Assembly (NCBI GenBank): GCA_951799405.1
Contig: OX637346.1
Span: 10,315,215-10,379,214 of the forward strand
Direction: 5' to 3'
Length of the DNA: 64,000 nt
Source: Agapetus fuscipes
Taxonomy: Eukaryota > Arthropoda > Insecta > Trichoptera > Glossosomatidae
The position numbers were made by a program, and so were the translations under genes. This document shows positions 1 to 11,811 of this stretch, in pieces (within the stretch, counting starts at the first letter, position 1; every line of letters begins with the position of its first letter). The notes under the pieces were generated by a model. That model was not told where the DNA came from. It was given only the letters and a program-made list of their open reading frames with translations, and ran no database searches.

Positions 1-635
1 AGTATCATTCTCCTGCCGCACGGCAGTCTTTCCCCTGCCTTGCGCCCCTTTTGGTCCATCATCATAACCATCTTTTGCAGGCTCCAATGGTTTATTTGCT
101 GGATGTCAATCTGCTGATTTTTATTAACCAGACCACATAAACGTGGTACAGAAATGTAATTGAATATGTAGAAAAAAAATATAGTTTCACGTTGTCCTAT
201 AAAAGTAGGAAGTTTATTTGATATTCATACGTTCAAAGTAAGTTATATACATTACAATAGATAGCACAAATACTTTTAGTCTATTAAGCAAACACTGTAG
301 CAGACTACTTTACATGGATAAAAAATACAAATGATAACTACTGCTGTAATAAAAGATAAAAAATATCATTTTGTTATAAACTCAAATGGTAACTCATGAA
401 AGAGAAAAAAATAAAACATCATATGGCTGAGCTAGTGAATTAAAAGAAAAACTAAAATACAAATAATAAAAAAATATAAATTTCTTAAATAATGAGTATC
501 AATCAAAATGGCCGTCACAAAAATCAGTACAGAAAAATGACACATTCCAAATTTCTATGAATATACATATTTTACCCGTAAAAAATATTTTCAAAGAACA
601 TAGAATCAGATATCATTTTTCGCTTGGTCGTTTTT
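1..635. other. 3' flank of pro-resilin gene (putative 3' UTR)
   Basis: AT-rich sequence downstream of the resilin stop codon. On the minus strand the first AATAAA lies at 218-213, about 420 nt past the stop, and a second at 96-91; either could end the transcript. The first ~90 bases are richer in GC and open on the minus strand, and could be the edge of another exon, but nothing recognisable is encoded. No repeat family is seen here. Confidence 0.35.
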
Positions 636-1546
636 TTAGAATCCTGTTCCCCTGGGTCCGCTAGGTCCTCCGCTGGGGTATCCTTCATCACCTCCGGAAG
701 GCCCACCGCTTGGGTATCCGCTAGCTCCACCACCGTTACGCGCACCGTTTCCTCCATTGCGGCTTCCTCCATTTCTTCCATTCTGACCACCACGTCCTCC
801 TTGCCCGTTTGAAGAACCAAAGCCAGATTGGCTTGGTCCACCGCTTGGGTAACCATTGGAACCACCTTGGCTGGAGCTGCCGGAGAATTCATTTAATCCA
901 CCTTGGGGTCCACCGCTTGAGTATCCACCCTGGCTTGAACCACCGTTGAAAGAACCTAGCCCGGTCTGGGATGGTCCTCCACTAGAATAACCACCAGCTC
1001 CACCATTCTGTCCAGGACCCCCACTTGGATAGCCTCCAGCTCCACCATTCTGTCCAGGACCACCACTTGAATAGCCTCCTGCACCACCATTCTGCCCAGG
1101 GCCACCACTTGGATAACCTCCAGCTCCACCGTTCTGTCCAGGACCACCACTGGGATAGCCTCCAGCGCCACCGCTTTGACCCGGTCGACCTCCTGAATAT
1201 CCACCAGCTCCACCATTCTGTCCAGCACCACCACTAGGATAACCTCCAGCTCCACCATTTTGACCTGGACGACCACCAGAGTATCCTCCAGCTCCACCGT
1301 TCTGCCCTGGACCACCGCTGGGATAACCTCCAGCACCACCATTCTGTCCTGGGCCACCGCTAGGATAACCGCTTGCTCCACCATTCTGTCCAGGTCCACC
1401 ACTTGAGTAACCACCGGCTCCACCACTTAGTCCTGGGCCGCCACTAGAATAACCGCCAGCTCCACCATTCTGTCCTGAGCCACCACTGGAATAACCACCA
1501 GCACCACCATTCTGTCCACCACTAGGTCCTCCAGATGAATAACCAC
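636..1546 (-). CDS. resilin: pro-resilin last exon: elastic repeat domain II
   Basis: Starts after CTTCGCAG at 1550-1547 and ends with TAA at 638-636. It encodes about 17 units of GGY(S/P)SGGPGQNGGA with variants GYSGGRPG, then a less regular tail rich in Gly/Asn/Arg (GGQNGRNGGSRNGGNGARNG) ending GPRGTGF. One Tyr per ~13-residue unit fits a cross-linkable resilin C domain. Confidence 0.9.
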
Positions 1547-3919
1547 CTGCGAAGAAAATATTTATGAAAATACATAAAAATACGGTTGGGAGAACAGATA
1601 AAATATAAATATTTTACTAACCACTTCCTCCATTGGCATCACCACCTGTAGAAGAAAGAACAAAATAAAAATCATTTTATATTTTCCATACTTCAATTTT
1701 AACTTAATAAGCAATGAATAGTGATAAACAAGAAGCCGAAGCAAACTGTCGAATATCAAAACGACTGTGATCAATCAAAAAGCGCACAGATTTTCATCAA
1801 AGCCAAAAAATATGATGTCGAATAAACATCAGTAAAAGCGGCGTTGTGATCTTTAAAAATAATTGACCCGCAAACAGTAACAAAAGGAAAGCAATTGGCA
1901 TTTTGTTTTTTGATCAGCTGAAGAAACCAAAAGTTTAAGAAATAAATATTTGGAAGCATAAGCCAGAAACATGAACCTTGAAATCACTTTGCAGTGACCA
2001 ATCTAGACAATTTTGCAAGATGTATGGTTTAAATATAGGCGACCACAACACCGCAACTACAAGCATCTACCAAGGTGATCGAACGAACCCTCATATCTGA
2101 TCTGAGGTTTGTATCCGTCCTTGCCGGCCTCGTACTCGACAACTTGCTTCCGGCCATCGGGCAGCACCACGTTATACTCCCCTGTAGTGCGATCGCCGTC
2201 ACGCTGCTCAGAGTGACCAAAGCTGGTGCCGGTGGCAGCGTCGTTCACTTCATAGCTGAACTCATACTTCGCGGGCTCCTGAAATGCGGAAAATTTATTA
2301 GATTAAGAGCAAATTATTGGTTTTCCGAAAAGTTGGAAATCTATTTTATGCTTCAGAAATTAACGTTTCGGTTTTTTTAGTACTTTTTTGAAATTTTTAA
2401 GATTTTAAAATCATAAGTTAGATCGCACAAAAATAAAATTGTGCTGAAAATTACGCGATAAAATATTTTAATGCTAAAATACGGTTGTTTTTATAAAAAA
2501 AATACTCACTCCGTTTCCTTCATCGTCGCCTCCACCGAATCCTCCGTTTCCACCAGAGCCTGGAGCGCCATATTGAGAGCTAGGGGAACCACCAGCTCCA
2601 GGAGCACCGTATGAAGATGATGGGCTGCTTCCAGCTCCAAAACCACCTTGCCCACCATTAGCACCTGGAGCACCATAAGAAGAACTGGGTCTTCCACCTT
2701 GAGATCCACCTCCAAAGCCACCTTGACCCCCAGCATTTGAAGCGCCATTTGAAGAGCTAGGTCTGCCACCGCCTTGACCACCGCTTGCGCTGGGCGCTCC
2801 GTATGAAGAACTTGGGCTTCCACCCCCGAATCCACCTTGTCCACCATTAGCTCCTGGGGCACCATAAGAAGAGCTTGGTCTTCCACCATTGCCACCTCCA
2901 AATCCACCCTGACCAGCGCTGGGGGCTCCATATGAAGAGCTAGGTCGTCCTCCTTGGCTTCCTTGATTTGCGCTAGGTGCTCCGTAAGTTGAGCTTGGGC
3001 TGCTGCCTCCATTTCCAAAACCACCCTGTCCCCCATTAGCTCCTGGAGCCCCATATGATGAGCTTGGACGCCCACCGTTTGACCCACCACCGAATCCACC
3101 TTGACCACCAGCGTTGGGGGCGCCATACGAAGAACTAGGTCTGCCTCCTTGACCTCCTTGATTAGCACTGGGTGTACCATAAGATGAACTTGGGCTGCTT
3201 CCTCCGTTACCACCATTAGCATTGGGAGCTCCATATGAAGAACTTGGTCTTCCACCATTTCCACCTCCAAATCCTCCTTGACCACCAGCATTGGGAGCTC
3301 CATAGGATGAGCTTGGTCTTCCACCGTTTCCGCCTCCAAATCCACCCTGACCACCAGCATTAGGGGCGCCATATGATGAGCTTGGTCGTCCACCAGCTCC
3401 ACCTTGTCCAGCGTTGGGAGTGCCATATGATGAGCTTGGTGGACTACCTCCGAATCCACTTTGTCCTCCTTGACCCCCGAAACCACCTTGACCTCCCTGA
3501 CCGGGGGCCCCATAAGATGAGCTGGGTTTTCCTCCCTGAGATCCACCACCAAATCCACCCTGACCACCAGCATTGGGAGCACCGTAAGATGAACTAGGTC
3601 GTCCACCATTTCCTTGTCCTCCAAATTGCGGAGACTTTGAGCCTCCAGTTCCTCCTTGCCCTGGGGCACCATAGGAGGATGAAGGAGCTCTACCGGATTG
3701 GCCACCTGATGCACTTGGAGCGCCATATTGGTTAGATGGTGCACCACCGAAAGAGCCACCAGCTCCTGGAGCACTCCCTCCAAAGCTTCCTTGGCCACCA
3801 CCTACTCCAGGGACTCCATACTCCGTTGATGGTCTAGGGCTGCCTCCATTTGGAGGAAGGTAAGAGCTCACTGGAGGCTCAGCTTTAGTCACGGCTAAAG
3901 CCAAGAAAAGAATGCACCA
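636..3919 (-). CDS. resilin: pro-resilin-like cuticle protein (4 exons visible, first exon missing)
   Basis: Elastic cuticle protein, secreted into the extracellular matrix, where its tyrosines are known to be cross-linked as di- and trityrosine. The exons 3919-2510, 2278-2089, 1645-1622 and 1546-636 join in phase into 844 codons plus TAA. Order: end of a signal peptide (ILFLALAVTKA, then EPPVSSYLPP as in resilins), about 20 N-terminal repeats of the type GGRPSSSYGAPG, an RR-2 chitin-binding domain, then C-terminal repeats of the type GGYSSGGPGQNGGA. This is the resilin domain order (elastic I, chitin-binding, elastic II). The start codon is not in the visible exons: the first begins after a splice acceptor (TTTCAG/TGGTGC), so a short upstream exon must supply Met. 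Overlapping open frames of 431 and 156 residues here are shadows of the repeats. Confidence 0.93.
1622..1645 (-). CDS. resilin: pro-resilin 24-nt microexon
   Basis: A 24-nt exon between acceptor TTCTACAG and donor GTTAGT, phase 1 on both sides. With the flanking exons it encodes GGDANGGSG, matching the short linker that follows the chitin-binding domain in resilins. Including it keeps the total at a whole number of codons; so would skipping it, since 24 is divisible by 3. Confidence 0.75.
2089..2278 (-). CDS. resilin: pro-resilin exon: RR-2 chitin-binding domain
   Basis: Encodes the Rebers-Riddiford RR-2 consensus: YEFSYEVNDAATGTSFGHSE, then RDGDRTTGEYNVVLPDGR, then VEYEAGKDGYKPQIRYEG. The aromatic residues of the chitin-binding face (Y/F/Y early; Y.V.LPDGR and VEY.A) are intact. 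The acceptor is ATTTCAG/GAGCCC. The donor chosen is GAGG/GTTCGT at 2088, phase 1, because IRYEG followed by GDANGG resembles known resilins. An alternative in-phase donor 18 nt further on (CTTG/GTAGAT) would add six residues. Confidence 0.9.
2510..3919 (-). CDS. resilin: pro-resilin exon: signal-peptide end and elastic repeat domain I
   Basis: 470 codons, phase 0 at both ends. It starts after the acceptor TTTCAG at 3922-3920 and stops at the donor GTGAGT at 2509. After WCILFLALAVTKA the mature protein is Gly/Ser/Pro/Tyr-rich with RPSSSYGAP-type units spaced by GGQGGFGGG. The exon ends in an acidic GGGDDEGNG just before the chitin-binding domain. No cysteine is seen after the signal peptide, as expected for an elastomer. 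Confidence 0.93.
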
Positions 3920-4516
3920 CTGAAACGAAGAAAAGTAAGAATTGATATAGTTAAGTATTTTTAAAGAACGTTATTAAAGAACGAAAAATACATATTTTGT
4001 ACCTGGTAAGTGGCCAAATTAAGCTCACATGAACAACTTTTGTAGTAAGTTCAGAGTTAAAAAAAATGTAAGTAAAGATGACGTTATACGATACATGACA
4101 TATTACGATACATAATATTTACGACAAAAATTAACAAAAGCTTTAAGTAAACTTTTTCTCTCTTTACAGTGATGAAAAAAAAAGTAGCGTTTTCTCAACG
4201 TTTTCAAAATACTCTTTTTAGAGACTACGTAGAGTTTTACTCTATGTAAACTCTCAACTCAAAAACAGATGAACATGAAAATTGTTTCCAAAGATGCAGT
4301 CCACAAAAAGAGAAACCTATAAAAAAATTAACCCTCTTTATTCCTATTTTACGTATTTCTGACATGTGAAAATAAAGGCTGATTTATTGAAGGCACACTT
4401 TTGTAATGAAAATAATGTTTCTTTTTTTTAGATGATTTTAATTCCATGAAAATGCTCAGAACATATTTTATTCTAATTATTTTCCATAAAAATATTCGAA
4501 AAGAATAAATAAATCT
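3920..4516. other. upstream region of pro-resilin, first exon not found
   Basis: AT-rich sequence upstream of the first visible resilin exon. A short initiating exon (ATG plus a few codons, ending in phase 0 before a GT) is required, but I could not place one confidently here. No repeat family is recognised before 4517. Confidence 0.4.
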
Positions 4517-4748
4517 GGTATGCGGCTGACCACCCATGCTGTAAAAATGGCTCACTTTGCCAATGTCACCCCTGTTTCAGGGAAGGACGGCTAGAGTTGT
4601 AGGGTGTATGTCCATTTGAGATTTGGTTTTTATGTTGTAGGTTCACATGCGGCATGCGCAAACGCGAACTTGTACGTGTCTGCTGGTGAAAATGCATGTA
4701 ATGTGAATCTCCAATGTCACATATCTTTGCAACTTAGATTAGATTAGA
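4517..4748 (+). mobile_element. tail-A repeat (LINE 3'-end/SINE-like)
   Basis: Shares the block GGCTGACCACCCAT, TTCACTTTGCCAATGTCA, the hairpin CCCTGTTTCAGGG and a terminal run of TTAGA units with the 3' end of the LINEs in this window. Begins at GGTATGCGG and ends in AGATTAGATTAG. C-type diagnostic base, 5-bp tail period. Confidence 0.85.
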
Positions 4749-5394
4749 ATGAGCATGCATGATTTTATTTTTGAAACATGAAAACTGATAATAATTTTCT
4801 TCTATTGTGGATTTTTGTTCTTAAATAGGGGTTAAAATACTCTAAATTTGCGTGGGGTTAGAAAACAATCTTACTTTATTCATGGTGATTCTTTTAAAAC
4901 ACACACACTAAAAAATGACACTCGACACTTGGATGTGAAACAGGGATGTTTGTATGGAAATATTGGTGCTGAACTAATTACAGGCAGATATTGAATGGTA
5001 ATGATTTGGAGCAGTGCTAGGCTTTTATACGAGCTCACTGCCCCCCCAAATGTGCTTCACCGTGGACGCTTCGATAGCATTCGATCTCCGCAGTAGGGGC
5101 CCGTGGTTGCACGATCTCCTCATGAGGTAAGCCGAGACATCTTTGCATATATGAGTTGGGAGGCATTGTTGGAAGTGCATACTCGCATTTGCGGAGACGC
5201 TGCATCTAAAATCATTTGAAACATATTCTCATTCATATTTTTATTTTTCTTAAAAAATGTTGTAGAAATTCTCTTCTTTGATCAATAACTGATTCAGCTT
5301 TTCTTTCACACAACATAATCGTACATATTACCAAGTTGTATTTTTTTATGGAAATCATTTCTTACGATCAGTAAAAAACAATTTTGCACATAAT

Positions 5395-5640
5395 AATCTA
5401 TAATATAAGATCTTTTAACATTTCAGATTCATATTGAGTGCATGCCCACAAACAGACACGTGTAATTTTGCGGTTACAAATGCTGCATGTTTACTTACAA
5501 ATTAAAATCCAAAGCTTAAATTAACATACAAACTACAATTTTTACCGACCTTCCCTGAAACAGGGATGACATTAGCAAAGTGATATAGTTTTTTATTGCA
5601 TGGGTGATAAACCTCATACCAACCTAAACATAAGTCAAGG
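5395..5640 (-). mobile_element. tail-A repeat
   Basis: Diverged full-length copy from AATCTATAATATAAG (3' tail, low coordinate) to ATAAGTCAAGG (5' end CCTTGACTTAT). A-type base and 7-bp tail unit. The hairpin CCTGAAACAGG is present. Confidence 0.8.
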
Positions 5641-5939
5641 CATCTATTCTGTTAAATGACTAATGGAAAATTGTTGGTATTAGGAAATAGTTTTCTCTGC
5701 CGACAAACGTCACTTGTATAGGATTACGTCTTCTAGCAGCTAACAATAAAATATCTGCTTGCTTAATCACCAGCAACCCGGCCTTCTGACGTCAAACCTT
5801 TTTATATTTGTCTATTAAGTGCGCACCTCATTGAAAACAATCACAAAAACAAAAAAATCAGCTTTAAATTATTTAGCCATTTTTAAGGAAATTCGCTATG
5901 GGTGATCAGAGTGTTTGCAGAGTAGCCTTCTTTTATTCA

Positions 5940-6120
5940 TATCCCACCACTCAAAGTTCGTCAATTACTACCATATTTTTCATATATAATTTATTTTTTA
6001 CATTCACTCTTTATAATAATCCCATTCTTTCACAATTTTCAACCTAATCGAGCCATACTTTTCTCTGCCTTCCTATGTATTTTTTTTTATTTCATTTATA
6101 CACTTCGTCAGTATTTCATC
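5940..6120 (-). pseudogene. very old LINE C-terminal relic
   Basis: On the minus strand this aligns by eye with the end of the RTE-like LINE ORF: the stretch equivalent to KKVWLDQISEIANEWD can be followed through stops and indels (CATACTTTTCTCTGCC, CACTTCGTCAG). Highly decayed, so the assignment is weak. Confidence 0.35.
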
Positions 6121-6806
6121 ATAAATTTTCTCCACACGTTCACGCAATCTTATTCGAATATTGCTTTGTATTTTTACTGTTTTGGAACTTTTTAAATTAT
6201 AATACACGAAACTATTATTTTATAATACCAATTAATAAAAACTGATCTAAGGTAAATCTTACAAGAACAAAAATGGTTCTTGTAAATTTTTTGTCTGAAA
6301 ATGGCATAAAATAAAGTAGTAAAAGTTACTCCATGGAACTTATAATCGAAATGCAGATGCGAATATTTCTTGGGTTATTAACTACCGAGGTTACGTTAAA
6401 TTTAAAACTATAATTGCCATTGCATTCGTATTTGCTTCTGATAGGCTCACATAAACATTGCGTAAAATTCATTCCTTGCGTATCGACGTATGAAAATTGC
6501 AATATAGTATTTACCAAAGTAATTTTGAAATTACTGTATCGCAATTTCAAAAAATCGTGTTTGTTTTAATCGGATCCAATAAAATAAGATGTGTTAGATA
6601 AAAATATCGGATTTCATAGGTTAATGGATTTTTTATAAGCCACCGGTTAAGAAGTCAAAATTAAAAATAATTATAAAAGTGCAAAAAAATAAAGATGGTC
6701 ATTTTAAAAGTAGTTAATTTTTATTATTTTCTTTCTGATGTAAAATATATTATTTGAGACGTATAGAATTAAAGTAGTTTATCTGTTTTTTTTTTTATAG
6801 ACTATA

Positions 6807-7015
6807 CCTTGACTTATAGTCTGATATGAGGCTGACCACCCATACTGTAAAGAATGGTTCACTTTGACAATGTCACCCCTGTTTCAGGGAAGGTTGACAA
6901 AGTTGCAAGGCATTTGAGACTGGATTTTCATTTGTAAGTACACGTGTCTGCTTGTGGGCATGCATTTTATATGAATTTTAAAAATATTTTTTCCTTGCAA
7001 TCTAGACTATAATAT
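6807..7015 (+). mobile_element. tail-A repeat, internally deleted
   Basis: Begins CCTTGACTTATAG, carries GGCTGACCACCCATACTG and the CCCTGTTTCAGGG hairpin, then lacks part of the middle. Ends in a degenerate 7-bp tail. A-type. Confidence 0.8.
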
Positions 7016-7269
7016 ATATTATAAATTAATTATGATCAATGGTAATTAGAAAATCATTATCTCAGAACTTCGATAAGTTTATCTAATTTACAAAAGAAGT
7101 CCTAGAATTCCATCTTAGATCCCACACTACTCTTTAGTAAAGATTTCTTGGTATTTTTTGAGATCTTATTCTTATTATTGTTATTGCGTAAACAAATAAG
7201 TACCTATTTATATATTTTACGCGTATACAAACGGAACTTCTTAGTATATTTTTTATGTGTTAGGTATAT

Positions 7270-7536
7270 TCATGCTAATGTGTGGGGGACACAGTAGAGG
7301 GTAGGCGGGGTACCCTGAGGTCTGCATGCAATACTGCTGTGAATAGATTCAGGGTTCCCTGCAGAAGCAACATGGCCAATTATTTAGATCGTGCCTTTTG
7401 CATTGCTGGCCCTCTGCTGTGGAATGCCTTACCACACGAGCTGAGAGCTGTGGACAGTACAAGTGCATTTAAGTCAGGATTGAAGACATGCTTGTTCAGG
7501 AGGGGCTATGGCTCTGCAGTGCCCTTGCAGTGAATT
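7270..7536 (+). pseudogene. non-LTR retrotransposon ORF2 C-terminal fragment (CR1/L2-like)
   Basis: An open frame of 83 codons ending at 7533 encodes the block common at the C-terminus of CR1/L2/jockey-type reverse transcriptases: NRFRVPCRSNMANYLDRAF, then IAGPLLWNALPHELRAV, then FKSGLKTCLF. No RT palm domain remains upstream, so this is a 5'-truncated copy with an intact last part. It is unrelated to the RTE-like family elsewhere in the window. A short ATT microsatellite follows. Confidence 0.75.
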
Positions 7537-7892
7537 CACAAAACGGCACTAAAAATATTGTCAATTTATTATTATTATTAATTGGGTTCCAGGTCCTAGA
7601 AAAGGAAGATTCTCATGTACTTATTATAGAATCAAAAGGCGTTTTTAACAACCATAAATTTTAATCCATTTATGATCAACAGATCTCCATGTTTTTTTTT
7701 ATGTATGGAAAATTTGCAGCGTGGATTTTAGGTGTTTGAATAAAATTGTAAGTATCGCATGATTCCTCGGATATTTAGATGTAACCAGAAATAACATTTT
7801 GTTTCTTGTATTTCAGCCCTAACATTTCTCATAACTGTCCTCATTTTACACCCGTTACTTTTCTGATGTCGCCTCAATAATAACAATAATAA

Positions 7893-8272
7893 TATTTGAA
7901 TGATTTATTAGTTTTTGTGCAAAACACACCTCAAGAGTCCTCTGTAAGCTTGGTGTACGCTGTAGAAAGGGCCAAATCTCAAATAAGACCCCGTTGCTGT
8001 AAGGCTGGATGTACTTTTAGTGACAGGTCTTTGGGAACGGTTTATGAATTTTTCTACCCGACAAAGAACATATTTGAAAATATTAATAAGATATTTTTGT
8101 TGTCCTCCGGGATTCGAACCCACTATCTTCCATTTAACGAGTCCAAAGCATTCCTACTAGACTACGAGGCGATGATCAAGCTCGCGGAGGGCTCTTGTGG
8201 TGTGATTCACACAACAACAGCGCTTACCAAATAAATCATCCTAATATTATTTGTACCACGGACCGGTCTGAA
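7893..8272 (-). mobile_element. SINE-B (tRNA-derived), interrupted head
   Basis: Reverse-orientation SINE-B: 3' part at 7893, body with AAGACC..GTTGCTGTAAGGC, head with B box GGATTCGAACCC (rc) at ~8111. At 8171-8257 a plus-strand 3' fragment of the same family (CAAGCTCGCGGAGGGCTC...AAATAAATCATCCTAAT) interrupts the head, and the head end CGGACCGGTC resumes at ~8260. A same-family fragment has therefore landed inside the tRNA-like part. Confidence 0.75.
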
Positions 8273-8535
8273 TCCTCCATTAAAAGTGATATTACTTAAG
8301 CAAGGTTATATCGTTTGCCATAATGGCATCTGAATATCAGTTACAAATTAGAGTAGGTACGTAAAGATGCTGTTACACAAAAAGATTCTTCAGTGGGTCA
8401 AATGCCAATGTAACGTGTCGACAAACTTCGCATTTCTCAAGTAGACTCTCTCGAGAAACAGTGCTGAGCAATTTGTTTCGTTTTAATGCGATCTGCACTT
8501 GTAGATTGCATGCAGATATGCACAGATGTCAGTAC

Positions 8536-8690
8536 TCCGAGTACAACACTTTACTCAAACTTAAAAAAAGAGTGTCACAAAACTGCATAAAAACGAAAGC
8601 AGCGTCGCAAGTGAGCGTTTTTGTTTTCGTACATTTTTTGCTAAACGCTGTGATTGAGTTGAGATACAGATGTCAGACACTTTATTTACT
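8536..8690. mobile_element. foldback-D MITE, diverged
   Basis: Member of a palindromic family whose two arms read roughly CAACTCAACCAAAGCG, TTTTACCAAAAATATATG, AAAACTAAAACAGCG and its reverse complement. Here the arms are diverged (TTTACTCAAACTT... and ...AACGCTGTGATTGAGTT). The 180-codon open frame across it has no recognisable similarity. Confidence 0.5.
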
Positions 8691-9986
8691 TAACTGTTTT
8701 AAAATCTGTTACTATGACTTGTTGCTCAAACCACGTGAGGAAATATTCCCTGTAAACAATTGGACGTTTCTAGTGCTTTATTATACAAAGTTTCCGTGTT
8801 TTCATACGGCACACGTTAAGTATGAACTCTCTCATGGATTTTATTCTAGATCTGTCATTTACATCTATGTACATAAGAATGTAATTGCATGGAAGTATGG
8901 TAGGATTTTGAGTGCTCACTATCTAATGATTTTGAATAGAAAGACATCGAATTGTGAGTTACTTCATTTATTTCTCATTCAAGTTAATTGCAGTTTAGAT
9001 TGATACGGCACACTTTTTTGTGCAGGCCCTGAATTTCGCCATCCGTCGAACTCCTTGACAAAACTTAACCCTACACGCTGATTGGCCGGCGTTCGGCAAG
9101 ACACCGGCCGAGCCGAATTTACTGTAACAAAATTTATGTGTTTTATTGTAATAAAAAGGGAATAATTTGTCACAAGGTTTGTCGGCCTGTTGGCCCGAAG
9201 ACCGGTTCTGTTTGTAACTTGTACTGAAAAGAGAAAAAGAGAATAAAAACGAAAGTAAAGAAAAACCTTCAACCAAGTCTTCCTCATTTTGAAGAGAGGG
9301 TATCAAGATATTAGTACTTGGCCAAATTATGAAGACCAAAAAAATAGTGAAGTTGCACAGCCAGGTTAATAGGGAAATTAATTGTTGCTAAGTACCCTAG
9401 TCACATGGACATTTGAGTTTTTCCCGCCAAGAAAAAGATCTAATTTCGAATCTCATACCGAGTTTTTAGTCCTCTCCAAGAAGAGAAAATCAGTTGTGTG
9501 TATTTTTTGATAATTTTTTTCCTAATTTTCTTGGTGCTATATCATGTAAATTTATGTAAATATTAAGTTCACAAGCCCATCCATCCCCTTTGATGTTGAT
9601 CACCTTACAGTATGGTTATTTTACCCATAATTTTATTCCAGTAATGCCTGCATTTCTCCCTTCATCATCAGGTTTCAGAATATGATATAATTGACGGTTG
9701 TGCAGACTATGGGAGCAGTCTTAAGAACAACCATCAAACTTTTGATCCACTGATACGGTAGAGTTCCCAGAATTTCCTTACTTCTTGCAAAATTTCTTGC
9801 AAAAAGCTCAAAATCTGGGCAATCTATGTTCGCAACAAATTGTTGTAATTATTATCATTTTATCTTGCCAAAAAATTGTTTGAAGCAATCCTATCCTTAC
9901 ATCATTCCATGTACCATGATTTAAGGATGAAATTATTATGATAATTACCATATTTTTTTGGTGCACAACTGGTTATAATAATAAAT
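8691..9986. other. no gene seen; contains a GC-richer island
   Basis: No conserved coding or known repeat was recognised. The stretch 9000-9240 is richer in GC than its surroundings, with short inverted blocks (GGCCGGCGTTCGG, ACCGGCCGAGCC, CGAAGACCGG). It may be an unrecognised non-autonomous transposon. Confidence 0.3.
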
Positions 9987-11526
9987 AATCTATAATCTAA
10001 GTTGCAAGGATATATTCATTTAAAGCTCTCAGATGTATGCCCACAAACCAACAAGTGTAGTTCGCGCTTACAAATGCTGAATGTGTACTTACAAATAAAA
10101 TCCAAGCCTCAAATGAACATAAGCCCCACAACTTTTGCCGACCTTCCCTGAAACAGGGGTGACATTGGCAAAGTGAACCATTTTTTACAGTATGGGTGGT
10201 CAGCCTCATACCAACCTATAAGTTAAGGAATATGAATAATAAATTACATTTAAATATAAAAAAGAACAAAACCTTACAAAGAAATCTATACAAAAAAAGT
10301 CAAAAATTTCCTATGCAAAAAATGTAGCAAATGAATACACCAACTTCTTCCTGTCCTTGCATACTTCTTTCATTTCATGCAGAGTCATAACCTTTTTCAT
10401 ACAAGTCCTCCTTTTATTATGACTCTGGATATCCCATTCATTCGCTATTTCAGAGATTTGATCCTTCCATACTTTTCTCGGTCTTCCTCTACCACGACAT
10501 CCATCTATTCTAGCAACATATACTTTCTTCGTCAATCTTTCATTACTCATTCTCTCCAAATGCCCGAACCATCTTAACATACTTCTTTTAATCTTCACTT
10601 TCACACTTTCCCTTACACCACATTCTTCTCTTACAAAATCATTCCTCACCCTGTCACTTCGTTTTTTCCCAATCATACTTCTTAGATAGTCCATTTCTAC
10701 TGTATGGACTTTACTAATTTCCCTTTCACTCACCGTCCAGGCTTCACTTCCATACATCAAGGTTGGCACTAGTATACCACCGTGCACCGCCAATCTAACA
10801 TTTTTTGAGAGATTTTGGTTCCTGGCGATGCAAGCGGTCGCACCCAGTACACACCTGCCTTTCATTATTCTTCTTTCAAATTCACCGGCCATTCTTCCAT
10901 CTTTTTCAAACTTACTCCCCAAATATACAAACTCATTTACAACATCAACATTCATTCCATTAATTTTAAATTCATAATTCATATTTTCATCATCTCTTTC
11001 AAAAATCAAAACTTTCGTCTTTCTTGCATTCAACTTCAAATTATTACCTTTCAAAGCTTCGTTCAATCTAGAGAGCATCATTTGCAATTCTACTGCTGAA
11101 TCAGATACAAGGACTGCATCATCCGCATACAGTAGAACGCTAACTTTGCTCTCTCCTATCATTAATCCACAATCATCAAGTCTAGCATCTCGAACACACT
11201 TGTCCATGACTATGTTAAATAGCCATGGGCTCATCACACATCCTTGCCTTACACCCTTAAAAACTTCAAACCAATCACTATACTCACCATCAATACGAAT
11301 GCAGGCCATACTAATCTCATAGTTCGCATGCACCGCATTGAGTAGAGCTCCATTCACTCCGTATGCTTTCAAAACATCCCACAACATACCTCTGTCCACT
11401 GAGTCAAAAGCCTTTTCCAGATCCACAAAGGCCGTGAATAGTTTCCCCCTCACCGACAATTGTTTTTCAACAAGTTGTCGTAGAGTGAAAATCTGATCAA
11501 CACAGCCTCTACCGGCCATAAAGCCC
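9987..11526 (-). mobile_element. RTE-like LINE, 5'-truncated, with tail-A 3' end
   Basis: The minus-strand frame 11519-10311 (about 400 codons, no internal stop) encodes a reverse transcriptase: [28 protein letters not shown], then the catalytic [11 protein letters not shown], then [44 protein letters not shown] and [12 protein letters not shown]. The finger N-terminus and the endonuclease are missing. A ~30-bp deletion near the end replaces the usual WRLICDVGG C-terminus by LVYSFATFFA. The element ends in a 3' UTR plus tail-A (9987-10228, 7-bp tail units). No clear target duplication was found. Confidence 0.9.
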
Positions 11527-11811
11527 CTCAGTTACCCTAGTTAAAATGCACCCTTACCTCCATCAACAAGCTGGGATATACTCCTTTTAAACTATACTTT
11601 TAAAGGTGCCTAAATAATATTAAAATATGCCAATTTTCGACTCGTTAATGAGTTTGACACTCCGAATCAAAATATTCTGAGCCAAGACATCAGTGCGGCT
11701 CATTGCTACATGGAATAGATCATGACCTCGCTTCCAATTGTAATAGGTGGGTATAAACAACCCGAAACCCTCCAACACGGTGAGACTGTCTATTAAACCA
11801 TTGATGAAAAA

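Noticed and set aside
956..3801. Long alternative frames over the resilin exons (431 and 156 residues)
   Set aside because: Frame shadows of Gly-rich repeats; the resilin frame has the signal peptide, RR-2 domain and phase-consistent junctions.
8461..9003. 180-codon plus-strand open frame
   Set aside because: No recognisable domain, spans a foldback-D copy, composition as in the surrounding noncoding DNA.
9997..10209. Recurring 60-75-residue open frames (MRLTTHTVK.., [14 protein letters not shown]..) in tail-A copies
   Set aside because: They recur only because the repeats are young and similar; frames start and end at different points and lie over the LINE 3' end on varying strands. No sign of selection for coding.
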